From Agromyces sp. NDB4Y10 (lineage in GTDB: Bacteria > Actinomycetota > Actinomycetes > Actinomycetales > Microbacteriaceae), in the NCBI RefSeq assembly GCF_001620055.1, contig NZ_LQGY01000014.1:231977-295976 (forward strand): a stretch of DNA of 64,000 nucleotides, read 5' to 3'. Below are positions 16,052-25,031 of the stretch, piece after piece; the first letter of the stretch is position 1, and each line of letters starts with the position of its first letter. Under the pieces are notes generated by a model. The model was not told where the DNA came from, made no database searches, and saw only the letters and a list, made by a program, of their open reading frames with translations. The translations under genes and the position numbers were made by a program.

Positions 16052-17197
16052 ATGACGAACACCACCGTTTCCACCGACATCCGCCCCTTCCGCGTCGAGG
16101 TGCCGCAGGCCCACCTCGACGACCTCATGGAACGGCTCGCCCGCACGCGTCTGCCCCAGCCGGCTCCGGCCGACGACTGGTCCTACGGGACGCCGAACGC
16201 ATACCTGCGCGACGCGGTCGAGCGCTGGCGGACCGCCTGGGACTGGCGTGCCGAGGAGGCCCGCATCAACGCCGTGCCGCACTTCACGACCGAGATCGAG
16301 GGGCAGCGCATCCACTTCATCCACGTCCGGTCGCCGCACGCGGACGCCACGCCGCTGATCCTCGCGCACACCTACCCCGGGTCCTCGATCGACTACCTCG
16401 ACCTGATCGACCGACTCGTCGACCCGGTCGCCCACGGCGGCCGCGCGGAGGACGCCTTCGACGTCGTCATCCCGGATGCCCCGGGCTACGGCTTCTCCAA
16501 CCCGGTGCTGGAGCCGGGATGGACGACCGCCCGCGTCGCCCGCGCGTACGACGAGCTCATGCGCCGCCTCGGCTACACCCGCTACGGCATCCACGGGTCC
16601 GACAACGGCGCGATGGTCGCGCGCGAACTCGGCCTGCTGCGCCCCGACGGGTTCCTCGGGCTGCACGTCCTCCAGCTCTTCTCGTTCCCCTCGGGCGACC
16701 CGGCCGAGTTCGAGCGCCTCGAGCCGCAGGACTACGCCGGCCTCGAGCACATGCAGTGGTTCCAGTCGGTCGGCGGGTACAACACCATGAACGCGAGCCG
16801 GCCCCAGACGATCGCCGCCGCACTGAGCGATTCGCCGGTCGGCCTCCTCGCGTACAGCGAGCTGTTCGAGTCGTTCGGCAACGGGACGTCGCGCGTGCCC
16901 CTCGACCGGATCCTCACCGAGGTCAGTGTCAACTGGTTCGCGAACGCCGCGGCGGGCATGAGCCGCAGCTACCTCGAGAACGCGCGGGTCGAGGCCGAGC
17001 CGCAGGTGAACTCCGCACCGACCGGCGTCGCCGTGTTCGCCGACGACTTCCAGACGATCCGCGTGTTCGCCGAGCGCGACAACGCGAACATCGTGCACTG
17101 GAGCCGGTTCGACGAGGGCGGACACTACGCCGCACTCGAGGTGCCCGAGGCGGTCGCGGGCGACATCCGCGCCTTCTTCGGGGCGCTGCGAGCCTGA
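16052..17197 (+). CDS. Epoxide hydrolase family alpha/beta-hydrolase
   Basis: The 381-residue protein has the EHN lid segment at the N-terminus (FRVEVPQAHLDDLMERLART) and the long linker with WDWRAEEARIN seen in microsomal-type epoxide hydrolases. The oxyanion loop HGWPGS is replaced by HTYPGSS. The nucleophile elbow reads GIHGSDNGAM, so the Asp nucleophile is kept although the usual HGGDWG is altered. The C-terminal His is in DEGGHYAALEVPE. TAGCGT ends 7 nt before the ATG (leaderless). Substrate range may differ from standard family members because of these changes. It is probably controlled by the divergent WYL regulator. Confidence 0.9.
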   Translation: MTNTTVSTDIRPFRVEVPQAHLDDLMERLARTRLPQPAPADDWSYGTPNAYLRDAVERWRTAWDWRAEEARINAVPHFTTEIEGQRIHFIHVRSPHADATPLILAHTYPGSSIDYLDLIDRLVDPVAHGGRAEDAFDVVIPDAPGYGFSNPVLEPGWTTARVARAYDELMRRLGYTRYGIHGSDNGAMVARELGLLRPDGFLGLHVLQLFSFPSGDPAEFERLEPQDYAGLEHMQWFQSVGGYNTMNASRPQTIAAALSDSPVGLLAYSELFESFGNGTSRVPLDRILTEVSVNWFANAAAGMSRSYLENARVEAEPQVNSAPTGVAVFADDFQTIRVFAERDNANIVHWSRFDEGGHYAALEVPEAVAGDIRAFFGALRA

Positions 17198-17228
17198 TCG
17201 CACCGGGGCGACCTGCCCGCGGCGCCCG

Positions 17229-18473
17229 TCACGCGGCGCCGCGGGCCGTCGGCGAGAGGTCGAGCGCCTGGTCGCGGAGCAGGTCGAGCGCGTGCTGGAT
17301 GGCTCCGGTCGCCACGCACGCGTCGCCCAGGCGCGACGGCCGCAGCTCGGGTGCGGCGGGGTCGTCGCTCGTCGCGAGGAGCGCCGCGGTCCGATCGACC
17401 ACGATCGGCATGGCGGTGGCCGCGGCGCCGCTCACGATGACGCGGTCGACGTCGAGCAGGTCGCTCAGTACGAGGCAGATCCGGGCGAGGCGGGCGGCGA
17501 GGCGGTCGACGATCGCCACGGCCGCCGGGTCGCCGGCGTCGGCGGCGCGCGCGACGTCGGCTTCGGTGAGGGCGTCGGGATCGAGGCCGCCGAGCGCGCT
17601 GTCGGCCGGCAGCCCGTCGCGGATCGCGTCGACCGCCCAGCGGCGGGCGAGCAGGGCGAGGCCGTCGGCCGAGCCGACGCCGTCGACGTGGTCGAGGAAG
17701 CGGAGCTCGCCCGCACCGCCGCGGCGGCCGCGGACGAGTCGGCGGTCGATCATGAGGCCGGCGCCCATGCCCTCGCCGACGATGAGCGCGATGAACGAGT
17801 CGACGTCGAGCCCGCCGCCGAGCGGCACCGAGGCTTCGGCGATGGCGGCGAGGTTGGCGTCGTTCTCGACCACGACGATCGCCGCCGTGCCGCGGAACTC
17901 GTCGACGTAACCGGGGTTGGTGAGGCTCCAGAACGGGTTCTCGGCGGGGGAGACGCCGTCCGCATCGACCGGGGCGGGAACGGCGACGGTGAGCGCGAGG
18001 AGTTCCGACTCCGAGGCGCCCGCGTCCTGCAGCGCCTCGTGCAGCGTGCGGCGGGCGAGCTCGCGACGTTCTGCGGCATCCGCGAGCCGTTCGATGCGGC
18101 CCGGGCCGGCGGCCGGGATGGCGGCGGCGCTGCGGCCGACGACGTTCCCGCGGAGGTCGGCGACGGTGGTCGAGACGTGGTCGTAGCCCGCGTCGATCCC
18201 GGCGACGAGGGCGGCGCGCTCGCGGAGGGCGTATCGCCGGGCGGGGCGGCCCTTGGTATAGGCGCCGACGGCCCGGGCGTCGCCGAGTTCCTCGAGCCAG
18301 CCCTGCTGCACGAGTTCGTCGCACACGCCGATCGTCGTGGAGCGCGTGAGGCCGGTCGCGGCCATGACGTCGGTCGCGGTGAAGGCGCCGGCGCGCCAGG
18401 CGTGCTCGAGGACGCGTCGGGCGTTCACCCGACGGAGTACCTGCGGCGACGTCGCCGCTTCGATCCGATCCAC
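17229..18473 (-). CDS. ROK-family transcriptional regulator
   Basis: The 414-residue protein joins an N-terminal winged helix (about 15-70; ATDVMAATGLTRSTTIGVCDEL) to a sugar-kinase-like ROK domain (about 90-400) with GIDAGYDHVSTTVADLRG, VENDANLAAIAEA and IVGEGMGAGLMIDRRL. The cysteine zinc motif of catalytic ROK kinases is absent in the GGAGELRFLD region, which fits a pure regulator. The start is GTG with AAGG upstream. It is divergent from the alpha-glucoside-type ABC operon; AT-rich inverted repeats between them are the likely operator, and a sugar from that pathway is the expected inducer. Confidence 0.92.
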   Translation of the reverse strand: MDRIEAATSPQVLRRVNARRVLEHAWRAGAFTATDVMAATGLTRSTTIGVCDELVQQGWLEELGDARAVGAYTKGRPARRYALRERAALVAGIDAGYDHVSTTVADLRGNVVGRSAAAIPAAGPGRIERLADAAERRELARRTLHEALQDAGASESELLALTVAVPAPVDADGVSPAENPFWSLTNPGYVDEFRGTAAIVVVENDANLAAIAEASVPLGGGLDVDSFIALIVGEGMGAGLMIDRRLVRGRRGGAGELRFLDHVDGVGSADGLALLARRWAVDAIRDGLPADSALGGLDPDALTEADVARAADAGDPAAVAIVDRLAARLARICLVLSDLLDVDRVIVSGAAATAMPIVVDRTAALLATSDDPAAPELRPSRLGDACVATGAIQHALDLLRDQALDLSPTARGAA

Positions 18474-18476
18474 TGC

Positions 18477-18542
18477 TTGACCTTTCCTCGAGTCTCCGTC
18501 ATTATTTACGACAACAAGTAAATCTACACTCTAAATTTACTT
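18477..18542 (+). promoter_or_regulatory. Promoter and ROK operators for the GH13/ABC operon
   Basis: TTGACC (18477-18482), a 17-bp spacer and CATTAT (18500-18505) form a strong plus-strand promoter. Over and after it lie inverted repeats ATTTAC-N8-GTAAAT (18504-18523) and AAGTAAAT-N11-ATTTACTT (18516-18542). The AT island is exceptional for this genome and fits ROK repressor binding. Confidence 0.75.
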
Positions 18543-18602
18543 CCGTCAGGGTCGACGCGCTGCGAGGGCACCGGGCGGTCCCACGGACTCGAAGGAGACG
18601 AC

Positions 18603-19892
18603 GTGCCAGCATCCCGCCCCGCCACCGGCCGCCGCCCGCGGCGCCGCACCCGCATCGCGGTCGCGCTCGCCGGCGTCCTCGCCACGACGCTCGCCATGTC
18701 GGCATGCGCCCGCCCCGGCTCGACCGGGCCCGCCGAGATCACCTTCCACATGTCCAAGCCCGAGGCCATCCCGTACTTCCGCGACCTCGTCCGCCAGTTC
18801 AACGGTGAGCAGTCCGACGTGCGCGTCACCCTCGACACGGCCTCGAACCTCTCGGCGGGATTCCTCCGCGGCAACCCGCCCGACGTCGGGCTCCTGAACT
18901 ACAACATGGAGATGGCGCGCTTCATGGAGCGCGGCGCGCTGAGCGACCTCTCCGACATGCCCGAGGCCGACCGCATCCGGCCCGACGTGCAGGAGCTCGT
19001 CGACCAGTACGCGACCTACCCCGGCCGCACGAGCGTCCTGCCGTACTCGGTCGCCGCGGCATCCGTCATCTACAACGTCGCCATGTTCGAGGAGCAGGGC
19101 CTCGAGGTGCCCAAGACCTGGGACGAGTTCGTGGAGGTCTGCGAGACCCTCGAGGCGGCCGGCATCACGCCGATCTACAGCACGTACAAGGATCCGTGGA
19201 CGGTGGGGCAGGGGCTCTTCGACTACACCGTCGGCGGCAGCATCGACGTCGCCGGGTTCTACGAGCAGATGAACGAGCTCGGCACCGAGGTCGGGCCCGA
19301 CTCGCCGGTGTCGTTCCAGAAGACCCTCGCCGAACCGGTCGAGCGGATGCTGCAGGTCGCCGACTACTCGCAGCCCGGCGCCGAGAGCCGCGGCTACGGC
19401 GACGGCAACGTCGCCTTCGCGAACGAAGAGGCGGCCATGTACTTCCAGGGCCCGTGGGCGCTCGGCGAGATCGCCAAGACCAACCCCGACCTCGAGCTCG
19501 GCACCTTCCCGCTGCCCGTGACCGACGACCCCGACGACCTCAAGGTGCGGGTGAACCTCGACCTCGCCCTGTGGATCCCCGAGTCCGGCACCGACCAGGA
19601 GGCCGCGCGCACGTTCGTCTCGTACCTGATGCAGAAGGACGTCATGGACGACTACAACGCCGCCTTCCTCGGCTTCGGCACGACGACGGATGCCGCGCCC
19701 GTGACCGACGAGCGGATCATCGGCATGCAGGAGTACTACGACGACGGCCGGTTCTACCAGGGCCCCTCGCGCGCCATCCCGCTCACGATCCCGACCGACA
19801 ACTACATCCAGTCCATGGTGACCGGCGGAGACCCGCAGCGGATCCTCGCCACCCTGGACGCCGACTGGGCCCGCCTCGCGCTGCGCGGCTGA
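18603..19892 (+). CDS. Sugar ABC transporter substrate-binding lipoprotein
   Basis: The 429-residue protein has a twin-Arg-like basic N-terminus, a hydrophobic signal segment and a lipobox-like AMSAC with Cys35 as the lipidated residue. The mature part is an extracellular solute-binding domain of family 1: FHMSKPEAIPYFRDLVRQFN, PPDVGLLNYNMEMARF, YSVAAASVIYNVAMFEEQGL and AMYFQGPWALGEIA are typical. GAAGGAG precedes the GTG. It is the first gene of a four-gene operon (binding protein, two permeases, GH13 glucosidase), so an alpha-glucoside or related oligosaccharide is the likely ligand. No ATPase gene is present. Confidence 0.93.
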   Translation: MPASRPATGRRPRRRTRIAVALAGVLATTLAMSACARPGSTGPAEITFHMSKPEAIPYFRDLVRQFNGEQSDVRVTLDTASNLSAGFLRGNPPDVGLLNYNMEMARFMERGALSDLSDMPEADRIRPDVQELVDQYATYPGRTSVLPYSVAAASVIYNVAMFEEQGLEVPKTWDEFVEVCETLEAAGITPIYSTYKDPWTVGQGLFDYTVGGSIDVAGFYEQMNELGTEVGPDSPVSFQKTLAEPVERMLQVADYSQPGAESRGYGDGNVAFANEEAAMYFQGPWALGEIAKTNPDLELGTFPLPVTDDPDDLKVRVNLDLALWIPESGTDQEAARTFVSYLMQKDVMDDYNAAFLGFGTTTDAAPVTDERIIGMQEYYDDGRFYQGPSRAIPLTIPTDNYIQSMVTGGDPQRILATLDADWARLALRG

Positions 19893-19917
19893 CCCGGCGA
19901 ACCGAGAGGACTCCGAC

Positions 19918-20886
19918 ATGACGACGCCGATCTCGCCGGCCGCCGCAGCGGCAGGCTCACTCGTCGACGAGGCCGAGCACGGCCGCGTCGACCACCCGGC
20001 CGGCGGCAGGCACGACCGCCGCGGCGGGGCCAGGGTCGACCCGATCTACTACTGGTTCCTGGTACCCACGCTGGCGCTCTTCACGCTCGCGATCACCGTC
20101 CCGGCGGTGCTCGGCATCTTCTACTCGTTCACCGACTTCATCGGGTTCGGCGAGTGGCAGTTCATCGGGCTGACCAACTACATCGCCGTGTTCTCCGACC
20201 CCGCGATCCTCGCCAGCTACGGCTTCACGTTCGGGTTCGCGATCGTGACGGTGCTGCTCGTGAACGTGATCGCGTTCCTGCTCGCCGTCGGGCTGACCTC
20301 CCGGATCCGGCTGAAGGCGCCGCTGCGCGCGATCTTCGTGATCCCCATGGTGATCTCCGGCATCATCATCGCCTACGTCTTCAACTTCCTGTTCTCGAAC
20401 TCGCTGCCGTCGCTCGGCGCCGACGCGGGCATCCCGTGGCTGTCCGAGTCGATCCTCGCGAACCCCGACCTCGCGTGGCTCGCGATCGTGATCGTCGCCG
20501 CCTGGCAGTCGATCCCGGCGACGCTGCTCATCTACATCGCCGGGCTCCTGTCGATCCCCGGCGAGGTGTACGAGGCGGCCGACATCGACGGGGCCGGCGC
20601 TGCGCGCCGACTCTGGTCGGTCACGCTCCCGCTCGTGGCGGGCTACGTGGTGATCAACGTGATCATCGGCTTCAAGAACTACCTGAACGTGTACGACGTG
20701 ATCGTCGGCCTCACCAACGGCGGCCCGGGCACCGCCACCCGCAGCATCGCGATGACGATCTTCACCGGCTTCACCGGCGGCGACTACGCGTACCAGATGG
20801 CCAACGCGACCATCTTCTTCGTCATCGCCGTGACCATCTCGGTGCTCCAGCTCCGACTCACCCGCGGAAAGGCGGCGATCCGATGA
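19918..20886 (+). CDS. Sugar ABC transporter permease, MalF/UgpA type
   Basis: The 322-residue protein has a ~40-residue polar N-terminus and six membrane segments. The cytoplasmic EAA loop, YEAADIDGAGAARRLWSVTL followed by PLV, sits near residues 218-240 and would dock the ATPase. The gene begins 25 bp after the binding-protein stop, and its own stop overlaps the next start as ATGA. It forms the channel with the following permease; the ATPase is presumably a shared MsiK/UgpC-type protein encoded elsewhere. Confidence 0.94.
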   Translation: MTTPISPAAAAAGSLVDEAEHGRVDHPAGGRHDRRGGARVDPIYYWFLVPTLALFTLAITVPAVLGIFYSFTDFIGFGEWQFIGLTNYIAVFSDPAILASYGFTFGFAIVTVLLVNVIAFLLAVGLTSRIRLKAPLRAIFVIPMVISGIIIAYVFNFLFSNSLPSLGADAGIPWLSESILANPDLAWLAIVIVAAWQSIPATLLIYIAGLLSIPGEVYEAADIDGAGAARRLWSVTLPLVAGYVVINVIIGFKNYLNVYDVIVGLTNGGPGTATRSIAMTIFTGFTGGDYAYQMANATIFFVIAVTISVLQLRLTRGKAAIR

Positions 20887-21806
20887 CCCAGGCAGCAGTG
20901 AAGCGGCCCGCCGCTTCCGTCACGACCCCCGCCCGTCCGGAGGCGACCGCGACGACGGTGCGCCGTCGCCGGGGCCGCGTCGGCCAGGAGCGCACCAACT
21001 GGACCACCATGGTGATCCTCCTCCTCTGCGCGCTCACCGTCCTCCTGCCGCTGTACGTCACCGTGATGATGTCGATGAAGTCGACCTCGCAGGCGGTCGA
21101 CGGCAACGCCTTCTCGCTGCCGAACCCCATCGACCTCTCCGGCTTCGCGCAGGCGTGGGAGCTCACGAACTTCCCGGTCGCCTTCACGATCTCGCTGCTG
21201 GTGACCGCTGGCACGGTGATCGGCACCGTGCTGCTCGCCGCACTCGCGTCGTACGCGATCGTCCGCAACTGGGAGCGCCGCTTCTTCCGCTGGTCGTTCT
21301 TCTACCTGCTCGCGGCGATGTTCCTGCCGTTCCCGGTCGTGGCGCTGCCGCAGATCCAGCTCACGGGCCTCGCCGGGCTCGCCAACCCGGTGGGCGTCAC
21401 CATCCTGCACATCATGTTCCAGCTGTCGTTCAGCATCCTGCTGTTCACGGCGTTCCTCCGCTCGATCCCGCTCGAGCTCGAGGAGAGCGCCCGCATCGAC
21501 GGCGCGACCACGTGGCAGACGTTCCGGCAGCTGATCTTCCCGCTCCTCGCGCCGATGAGCGCGACCGTCGCGATCTTCGCCTTCCTCGCGTCCTGGAACG
21601 ACTTCATGATGCCGTCGCTGATCATCGCGGACTCCGCGCAGCAGACGCTGCCCGTCGTGCAGTCCATCTTCCAGACGCAGTTCAGCAACAACTACAACGT
21701 CTCGTTCGCGTCGTACCTCATGGCCATGGCGCCCGCCATCATCGTCTACCTGTTCACGCAGCGCTGGGTGATGGAGGGCGTGACGCAGGGCGCCGTGAAG
21801 GGCTGA
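20883..21806 (+). CDS. Sugar ABC transporter permease, MalG/UgpE type
   Basis: The 307-residue protein has a basic Ala/Thr-rich N-terminus, then six membrane segments. The EAA loop LEESARIDGATTWQTFRQLI is near residues 198-217, and a MalG-like terminus ends RWVMEGVTQGAVKG. Its ATG overlaps the TGA of the preceding permease (ATGA at 20883-20886), so the two are translationally coupled and should be made in equal amounts. It is followed after 63 bp by the GH13 gene in the same direction. Confidence 0.94.
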   Translation: MTQAAVKRPAASVTTPARPEATATTVRRRRGRVGQERTNWTTMVILLLCALTVLLPLYVTVMMSMKSTSQAVDGNAFSLPNPIDLSGFAQAWELTNFPVAFTISLLVTAGTVIGTVLLAALASYAIVRNWERRFFRWSFFYLLAAMFLPFPVVALPQIQLTGLAGLANPVGVTILHIMFQLSFSILLFTAFLRSIPLELEESARIDGATTWQTFRQLIFPLLAPMSATVAIFAFLASWNDFMMPSLIIADSAQQTLPVVQSIFQTQFSNNYNVSFASYLMAMAPAIIVYLFTQRWVMEGVTQGAVKG

Positions 21807-21869
21807 CCGACCGTGCCGACGCGACCGGACCGCACCTCCGCCTCCGAACCATCCGCCGAAAGGACCCCG

Positions 21870-23531
21870 ATGACCGACCTCCTCGCCCGCGCCGACCGGA
21901 CCCTGCTCCGGGACGACCCCGACTGGTGGCGGCACGCCGCGGTGTACCAAGTGTACCCGCGCAGTTTCGCCGACACCGACGGCGACGGGATCGGCGACCT
22001 CCGCGGCATCCGCTCGCGCGTGCCGTACCTGCGCCGACTCGGCATCGACGCGATCTGGCTGAGCCCGTTCTACCCGTCGGCCCTCGCCGACGGCGGGTAC
22101 GACGTCGACGACTACCGCGACGTCGACCCGCGGCTCGGCACGCTCGACGACTTCGACGACCTCGTCGCCGACCTCCACGCCGCCGGCATCCGCATCATCG
22201 TCGACATCGTGCCGAACCACACGTCGAACCGGCACGAGTGGTTCGTCGAGGCGCTCGCCTCGCCGAAGGGATCGCCGGCGCGCGAACGCTACATCTTCCG
22301 CGACGGGCTCGGACCCGACGGGTCGCTGCCGCCCGCCGACTGGACGAGCGCGTTCGGCGGTCCCGCCTGGGAGCCCGTCGGCGACGGCCAGTGGTACCTG
22401 CACTACTTCGCGACCGAGCAGCCGGACCTCAACTGGGAGCACCCCGAGGTGCGCGAGGACTTCCTGCGCACGCTCCGGTTCTGGTCCGACCGCGGCGTCG
22501 ACGGGTTCCGCATCGACGTGGCGCACGGCCTCGCCAAGCGGCTCGACGACGACCTGCCCGACCAGGCGACGCTCGACGCGCTGCCGCGCGACGGCGGCCA
22601 CCCGCTCTGGGACCGCGACGAGGTCCACGACATCTACGCCGAGTGGCGCCGCGTCTTCAACGAGTACACGCCGCCGCGCACCGCCGTCGCCGAGGCGTGG
22701 GTCGACTCGTCGCGCCGGCCCCGCTACGCGAGCGTCGAGGGGCTCGGGCAGGCGTTCAACTTCGACCTCCTCGAGGCCCCGTTCGACGCGCGCGCGTTCC
22801 GCACCATCGTCGACGCGAACCTCGAGCTCGCCGCCCAGTCGGGCTCGTCGACGACCTGGGTGCTCTCCAACCACGACGTCGTGCGTCACGCCACGCGCTA
22901 CGGGCTGCCGGAACCCGAGCCGGGCGAGAAGCACGGCGCGGCCTGGCTGCGGACGGGTGGCACCGAGCCCGAGCTCGACCGGGAGCGCGGCATCCGTCGC
23001 GCCCGGGCCGCCACGCTGTTCATGCTGGCGCTGCCCGGCTCGGCCTACCTCTACCAGGGCGAGGAACTCGGCCTGCACGAGGTGCCCGACATCCCCGCGG
23101 AAGCCCGGCAGGACCCGGCGTACTTCCGCAACCCCGGGGTCGACCTCGGCCGTGACGGATGCCGCGTGCCGCTGCCGTGGGCGACCACCGGCGCCTCGCT
23201 CGGCTTCGGGCCGGCCAGCGCGCACCTGCCGCAGCCCGCGTGGTTCGGCGACCACGCCGCCGAGGCGCAGGAGCACGACCCCGACTCGACGCTGTCGCTG
23301 TACCGGCGAGCCCTCGACCTCCGCGCCGAGCTGCGGACCGCCGAACGGCTCGAGTGGATCCCCGGCGGTCCGGTCCACGTCGTCCGCTTCCGCCGGCCCG
23401 GCGGCTGGGAGGTCGTCATGAACTTCGGCGCGGACCCGGTGCCGCTGCCCGAGGGCGAGGTGCTCGTGGCGAGCGGCCCGCTCGCGGACGGCGCCCTCCC
23501 CGGCGAGACGACGGCCTGGCTGCGCCGCTGA
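21870..23531 (+). CDS. GH13 alpha-glucosidase / oligo-1,6-glucosidase
   Basis: The 553-residue protein has all GH13 regions: DIVPNHTS (I), GFRIDVAHG with nucleophile Asp (II), VAEAW with acid/base Glu (III), SNHDVVR with transition-state Asp (IV), and QPDLN (V), the last favouring the oligo-1,6-glucosidase subfamily. YQVYPRSFADTDGDGIGDL near the N-terminus includes the loop often linked to calcium. GAAAGGAC precedes the ATG at 21870; an upstream in-frame GTG at 21813 lacks a ribosome site. No signal peptide, so it is cytoplasmic and cleaves sugars imported by the neighbouring ABC system, releasing glucose from alpha-linked oligosaccharides. Confidence 0.94.
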   Translation: MTDLLARADRTLLRDDPDWWRHAAVYQVYPRSFADTDGDGIGDLRGIRSRVPYLRRLGIDAIWLSPFYPSALADGGYDVDDYRDVDPRLGTLDDFDDLVADLHAAGIRIIVDIVPNHTSNRHEWFVEALASPKGSPARERYIFRDGLGPDGSLPPADWTSAFGGPAWEPVGDGQWYLHYFATEQPDLNWEHPEVREDFLRTLRFWSDRGVDGFRIDVAHGLAKRLDDDLPDQATLDALPRDGGHPLWDRDEVHDIYAEWRRVFNEYTPPRTAVAEAWVDSSRRPRYASVEGLGQAFNFDLLEAPFDARAFRTIVDANLELAAQSGSSTTWVLSNHDVVRHATRYGLPEPEPGEKHGAAWLRTGGTEPELDRERGIRRARAATLFMLALPGSAYLYQGEELGLHEVPDIPAEARQDPAYFRNPGVDLGRDGCRVPLPWATTGASLGFGPASAHLPQPAWFGDHAAEAQEHDPDSTLSLYRRALDLRAELRTAERLEWIPGGPVHVVRFRRPGGWEVVMNFGADPVPLPEGEVLVASGPLADGALPGETTAWLRR

Positions 23532-23538
23532 CCGAGCC

Positions 23539-23581
23539 CCGCGCGGACTCCGGCCGGTCACCGACCCCGGGGTCCGCGCGG
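23539..23581 (+). terminator. Hairpin terminator of the GH13/ABC operon
   Basis: Arms CCGCGCGGACTCCGG (23539-23553) and CCGGGGTCCGCGCGG (23567-23581) pair over 15 bp with one wobble, 13-base loop, 8 bp after the GH13 stop codon. Confidence 0.7.
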
Positions 23582-23618
23582 CCTTGACGGCCGGGCCCGC
23601 GCGTGGTCGCATGGCCGG

Positions 23619-24248
23619 GTGGATGCCGCGCGGCCCGAGCTCATCTCCGACGACGCGCTCGACGACCTCGAGCGCGAGGCCATCGGGCGGGTGCGCGGCC
23701 GCGTGCTCGAGATCGGGGCGGGCGAAGGCGAGAACTTCGGCGCCTTCGACCACGACGTCGAGTGGATCGGCCTCGAACCCGACGCCGGCCGCCGCGCCGA
23801 GCTCGCCGTCCGCGCGCGCGGGTGGGGCCACCGCAGCGAGGTGCTCGACGCGGTCGCCGAGCGCATCCCGCTGCCCGACGCCTCGGTCGACGCGGTCGTC
23901 GGCACGTACGTCCTCTGCTCGGTCGACGACCAGGCCGCGGCGCTCGCCGAGGTGCGACGTGTCCTCCGCCCGGGCGGTCGCGTCGTGTTCGTCGACCACG
24001 TCGTCGCCCCGCCGCGCACCTTCAAGCGGGCGCTGCAGCGCGCGGTCACGCCGATCAGCGCGCGCTTCTGCCACAACTGCCACTGGGACCGGGACACGGG
24101 TCGGGCGCTCGCCGATGCCGGGTTCGCCGGCGACCACGTCCGCCTCGTGCGCGTGCCGTCGTTCCCACTCGGGCCGACCCGCGTGCTCGTCTTCGGCGGG
24201 CACGTGACGGATGCCGCCGGCTCGTCCGCGACGGGGGAGCGCCCGTGA
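23619..24248 (+). CDS. Class I SAM-dependent methyltransferase
   Basis: The 209-residue protein has the SAM-binding motif GRVLEIGAGEGENF (about 27-40), the acidic end of strand 2 (WIGLEPDAG), DAVAERIPLPDASVDAVVGTYVLCSVDD (motif II region, split around 80-105) and LRPGGRVVFVDHV (motif III). It resembles UbiE/Methyltransf_11 enzymes. The target is unknown. The GTG start at 23619 lacks a strong ribosome site. Its stop overlaps the sirtuin start (GTGA at 24245-24248), which links the two in one transcript. Confidence 0.88.
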   Translation: MDAARPELISDDALDDLEREAIGRVRGRVLEIGAGEGENFGAFDHDVEWIGLEPDAGRRAELAVRARGWGHRSEVLDAVAERIPLPDASVDAVVGTYVLCSVDDQAAALAEVRRVLRPGGRVVFVDHVVAPPRTFKRALQRAVTPISARFCHNCHWDRDTGRALADAGFAGDHVRLVRVPSFPLGPTRVLVFGGHVTDAAGSSATGERP

Positions 24249-24967
24249 CCGCGACCCCGCGCATCGTCGTGCTCACGGGCGCCGGGATCTCCGCGGAGTC
24301 CGGCGTCCCGACGTTCCGCGACGCGGAGGGGCTCTGGGAGGGGCACCTCGTCGAGGACGTGGCGACGCCCGAGGCGTTCGAGCGCGACCCCGAGACCGTG
24401 CACCGGTTCTACGACGCGCGGCGGCGCGCCGTGGCATCCGTCGCCCCGAACCCGGCGCACGAGGCGCTCGCGCGGCTCGAGGCGGCGCTCGGCGACGACC
24501 TGCTGCTCGTCACGCAGAACGTCGACGACCTGCACGAGCGGGCGGGGTCGCGGCGCGTGCTGCACATGCACGGCGAACTCCGGCGGGCGCGCTGCATGGC
24601 CTGCGAGCAGCGCTCCGAGGCGACGGGCGACCTCATCGACGAGCCGCCGTGCCCGGCGTGCGGCGAGCGGATGCTGCGCCCCGACGTGGTCTGGTTCGGC
24701 GAGATGCCCTACGGCCTCGACGAGATCGACGCGGCCCTCGTCGGCTGCGAGCGGTTCGTGGCGATCGGCACGTCGGGCGCCGTGCATCCGGCGGCGGGCT
24801 TCGTGCTCACGGCGGCCGCGTTCGGCGCGGCCACCCTGGAGCTCAACCTGGCCGTCAGCGAGATCACCGAGTTCTTCGACGAGACGCGTCTCGGTCGCGC
24901 GGGCGAGCTCGTGCCGCGCTGGGTCGACGAGGTGCTCGCAGGCGGGGCGCCGTGGCGCCGCGCCTGA
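24245..24967 (+). CDS. cobB: NAD-dependent protein deacylase, sirtuin (CobB/SIRT5-like)
   Basis: The 240-residue protein shows the sirtuin set: GAGISAESGVPTFRD (about 13-27), TQNVDDLHERAG (about 90-101) and catalytic His in HMHGEL. Four zinc cysteines lie in CMAC and CPAC, with IGTSGAVHPAAGF and ELNL for the NAD ribose. FYDARRR near residue 58 carries the Tyr and Arg (YxxR) that mark class III enzymes able to remove succinyl or malonyl groups. It uses NAD and makes O-acyl-ADP-ribose and nicotinamide. GTG start overlaps the upstream methyltransferase stop; the pairing suggests joint expression. Confidence 0.93.
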   Translation: MTATPRIVVLTGAGISAESGVPTFRDAEGLWEGHLVEDVATPEAFERDPETVHRFYDARRRAVASVAPNPAHEALARLEAALGDDLLLVTQNVDDLHERAGSRRVLHMHGELRRARCMACEQRSEATGDLIDEPPCPACGERMLRPDVVWFGEMPYGLDEIDAALVGCERFVAIGTSGAVHPAAGFVLTAAAFGAATLELNLAVSEITEFFDETRLGRAGELVPRWVDEVLAGGAPWRRA

Positions 24968-24990
24968 GCCGGGGCAGCATCGGCCGACGA

Positions 24991-25031
24991 GCGGATGCCG
25001 CGGGCCGCTCGTCTCGGCCCGCGGCATCCGC
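24991..25031. terminator. Bidirectional hairpin built from an inverted pair of the GGATGCCGC word
   Basis: GCGGATGCCGCGGGCC (24991-25006) and its exact complement (25016-25031) give a 16-bp perfect stem with a 9-base loop between the convergent sirtuin and EI24 genes. A second imperfect hairpin lies at about 25082-25115. Confidence 0.7.

Noticed and set aside
21813..21869. GTG at 21813 as start of the GH13 glucosidase
   Set aside because: No ribosome site precedes it and the extra 19 residues are not GH13-like. The ATG at 21870 has GAAAGGA upstream and begins the conserved region.
20784..24203. A 1139-codon open frame on the minus strand
   Set aside because: It lies opposite the permease, GH13 and methyltransferase genes, which have clear motifs. 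Its product is Arg/Glu/Asp/Val-rich with no domain, as expected from the complement of GC-rich coding DNA.
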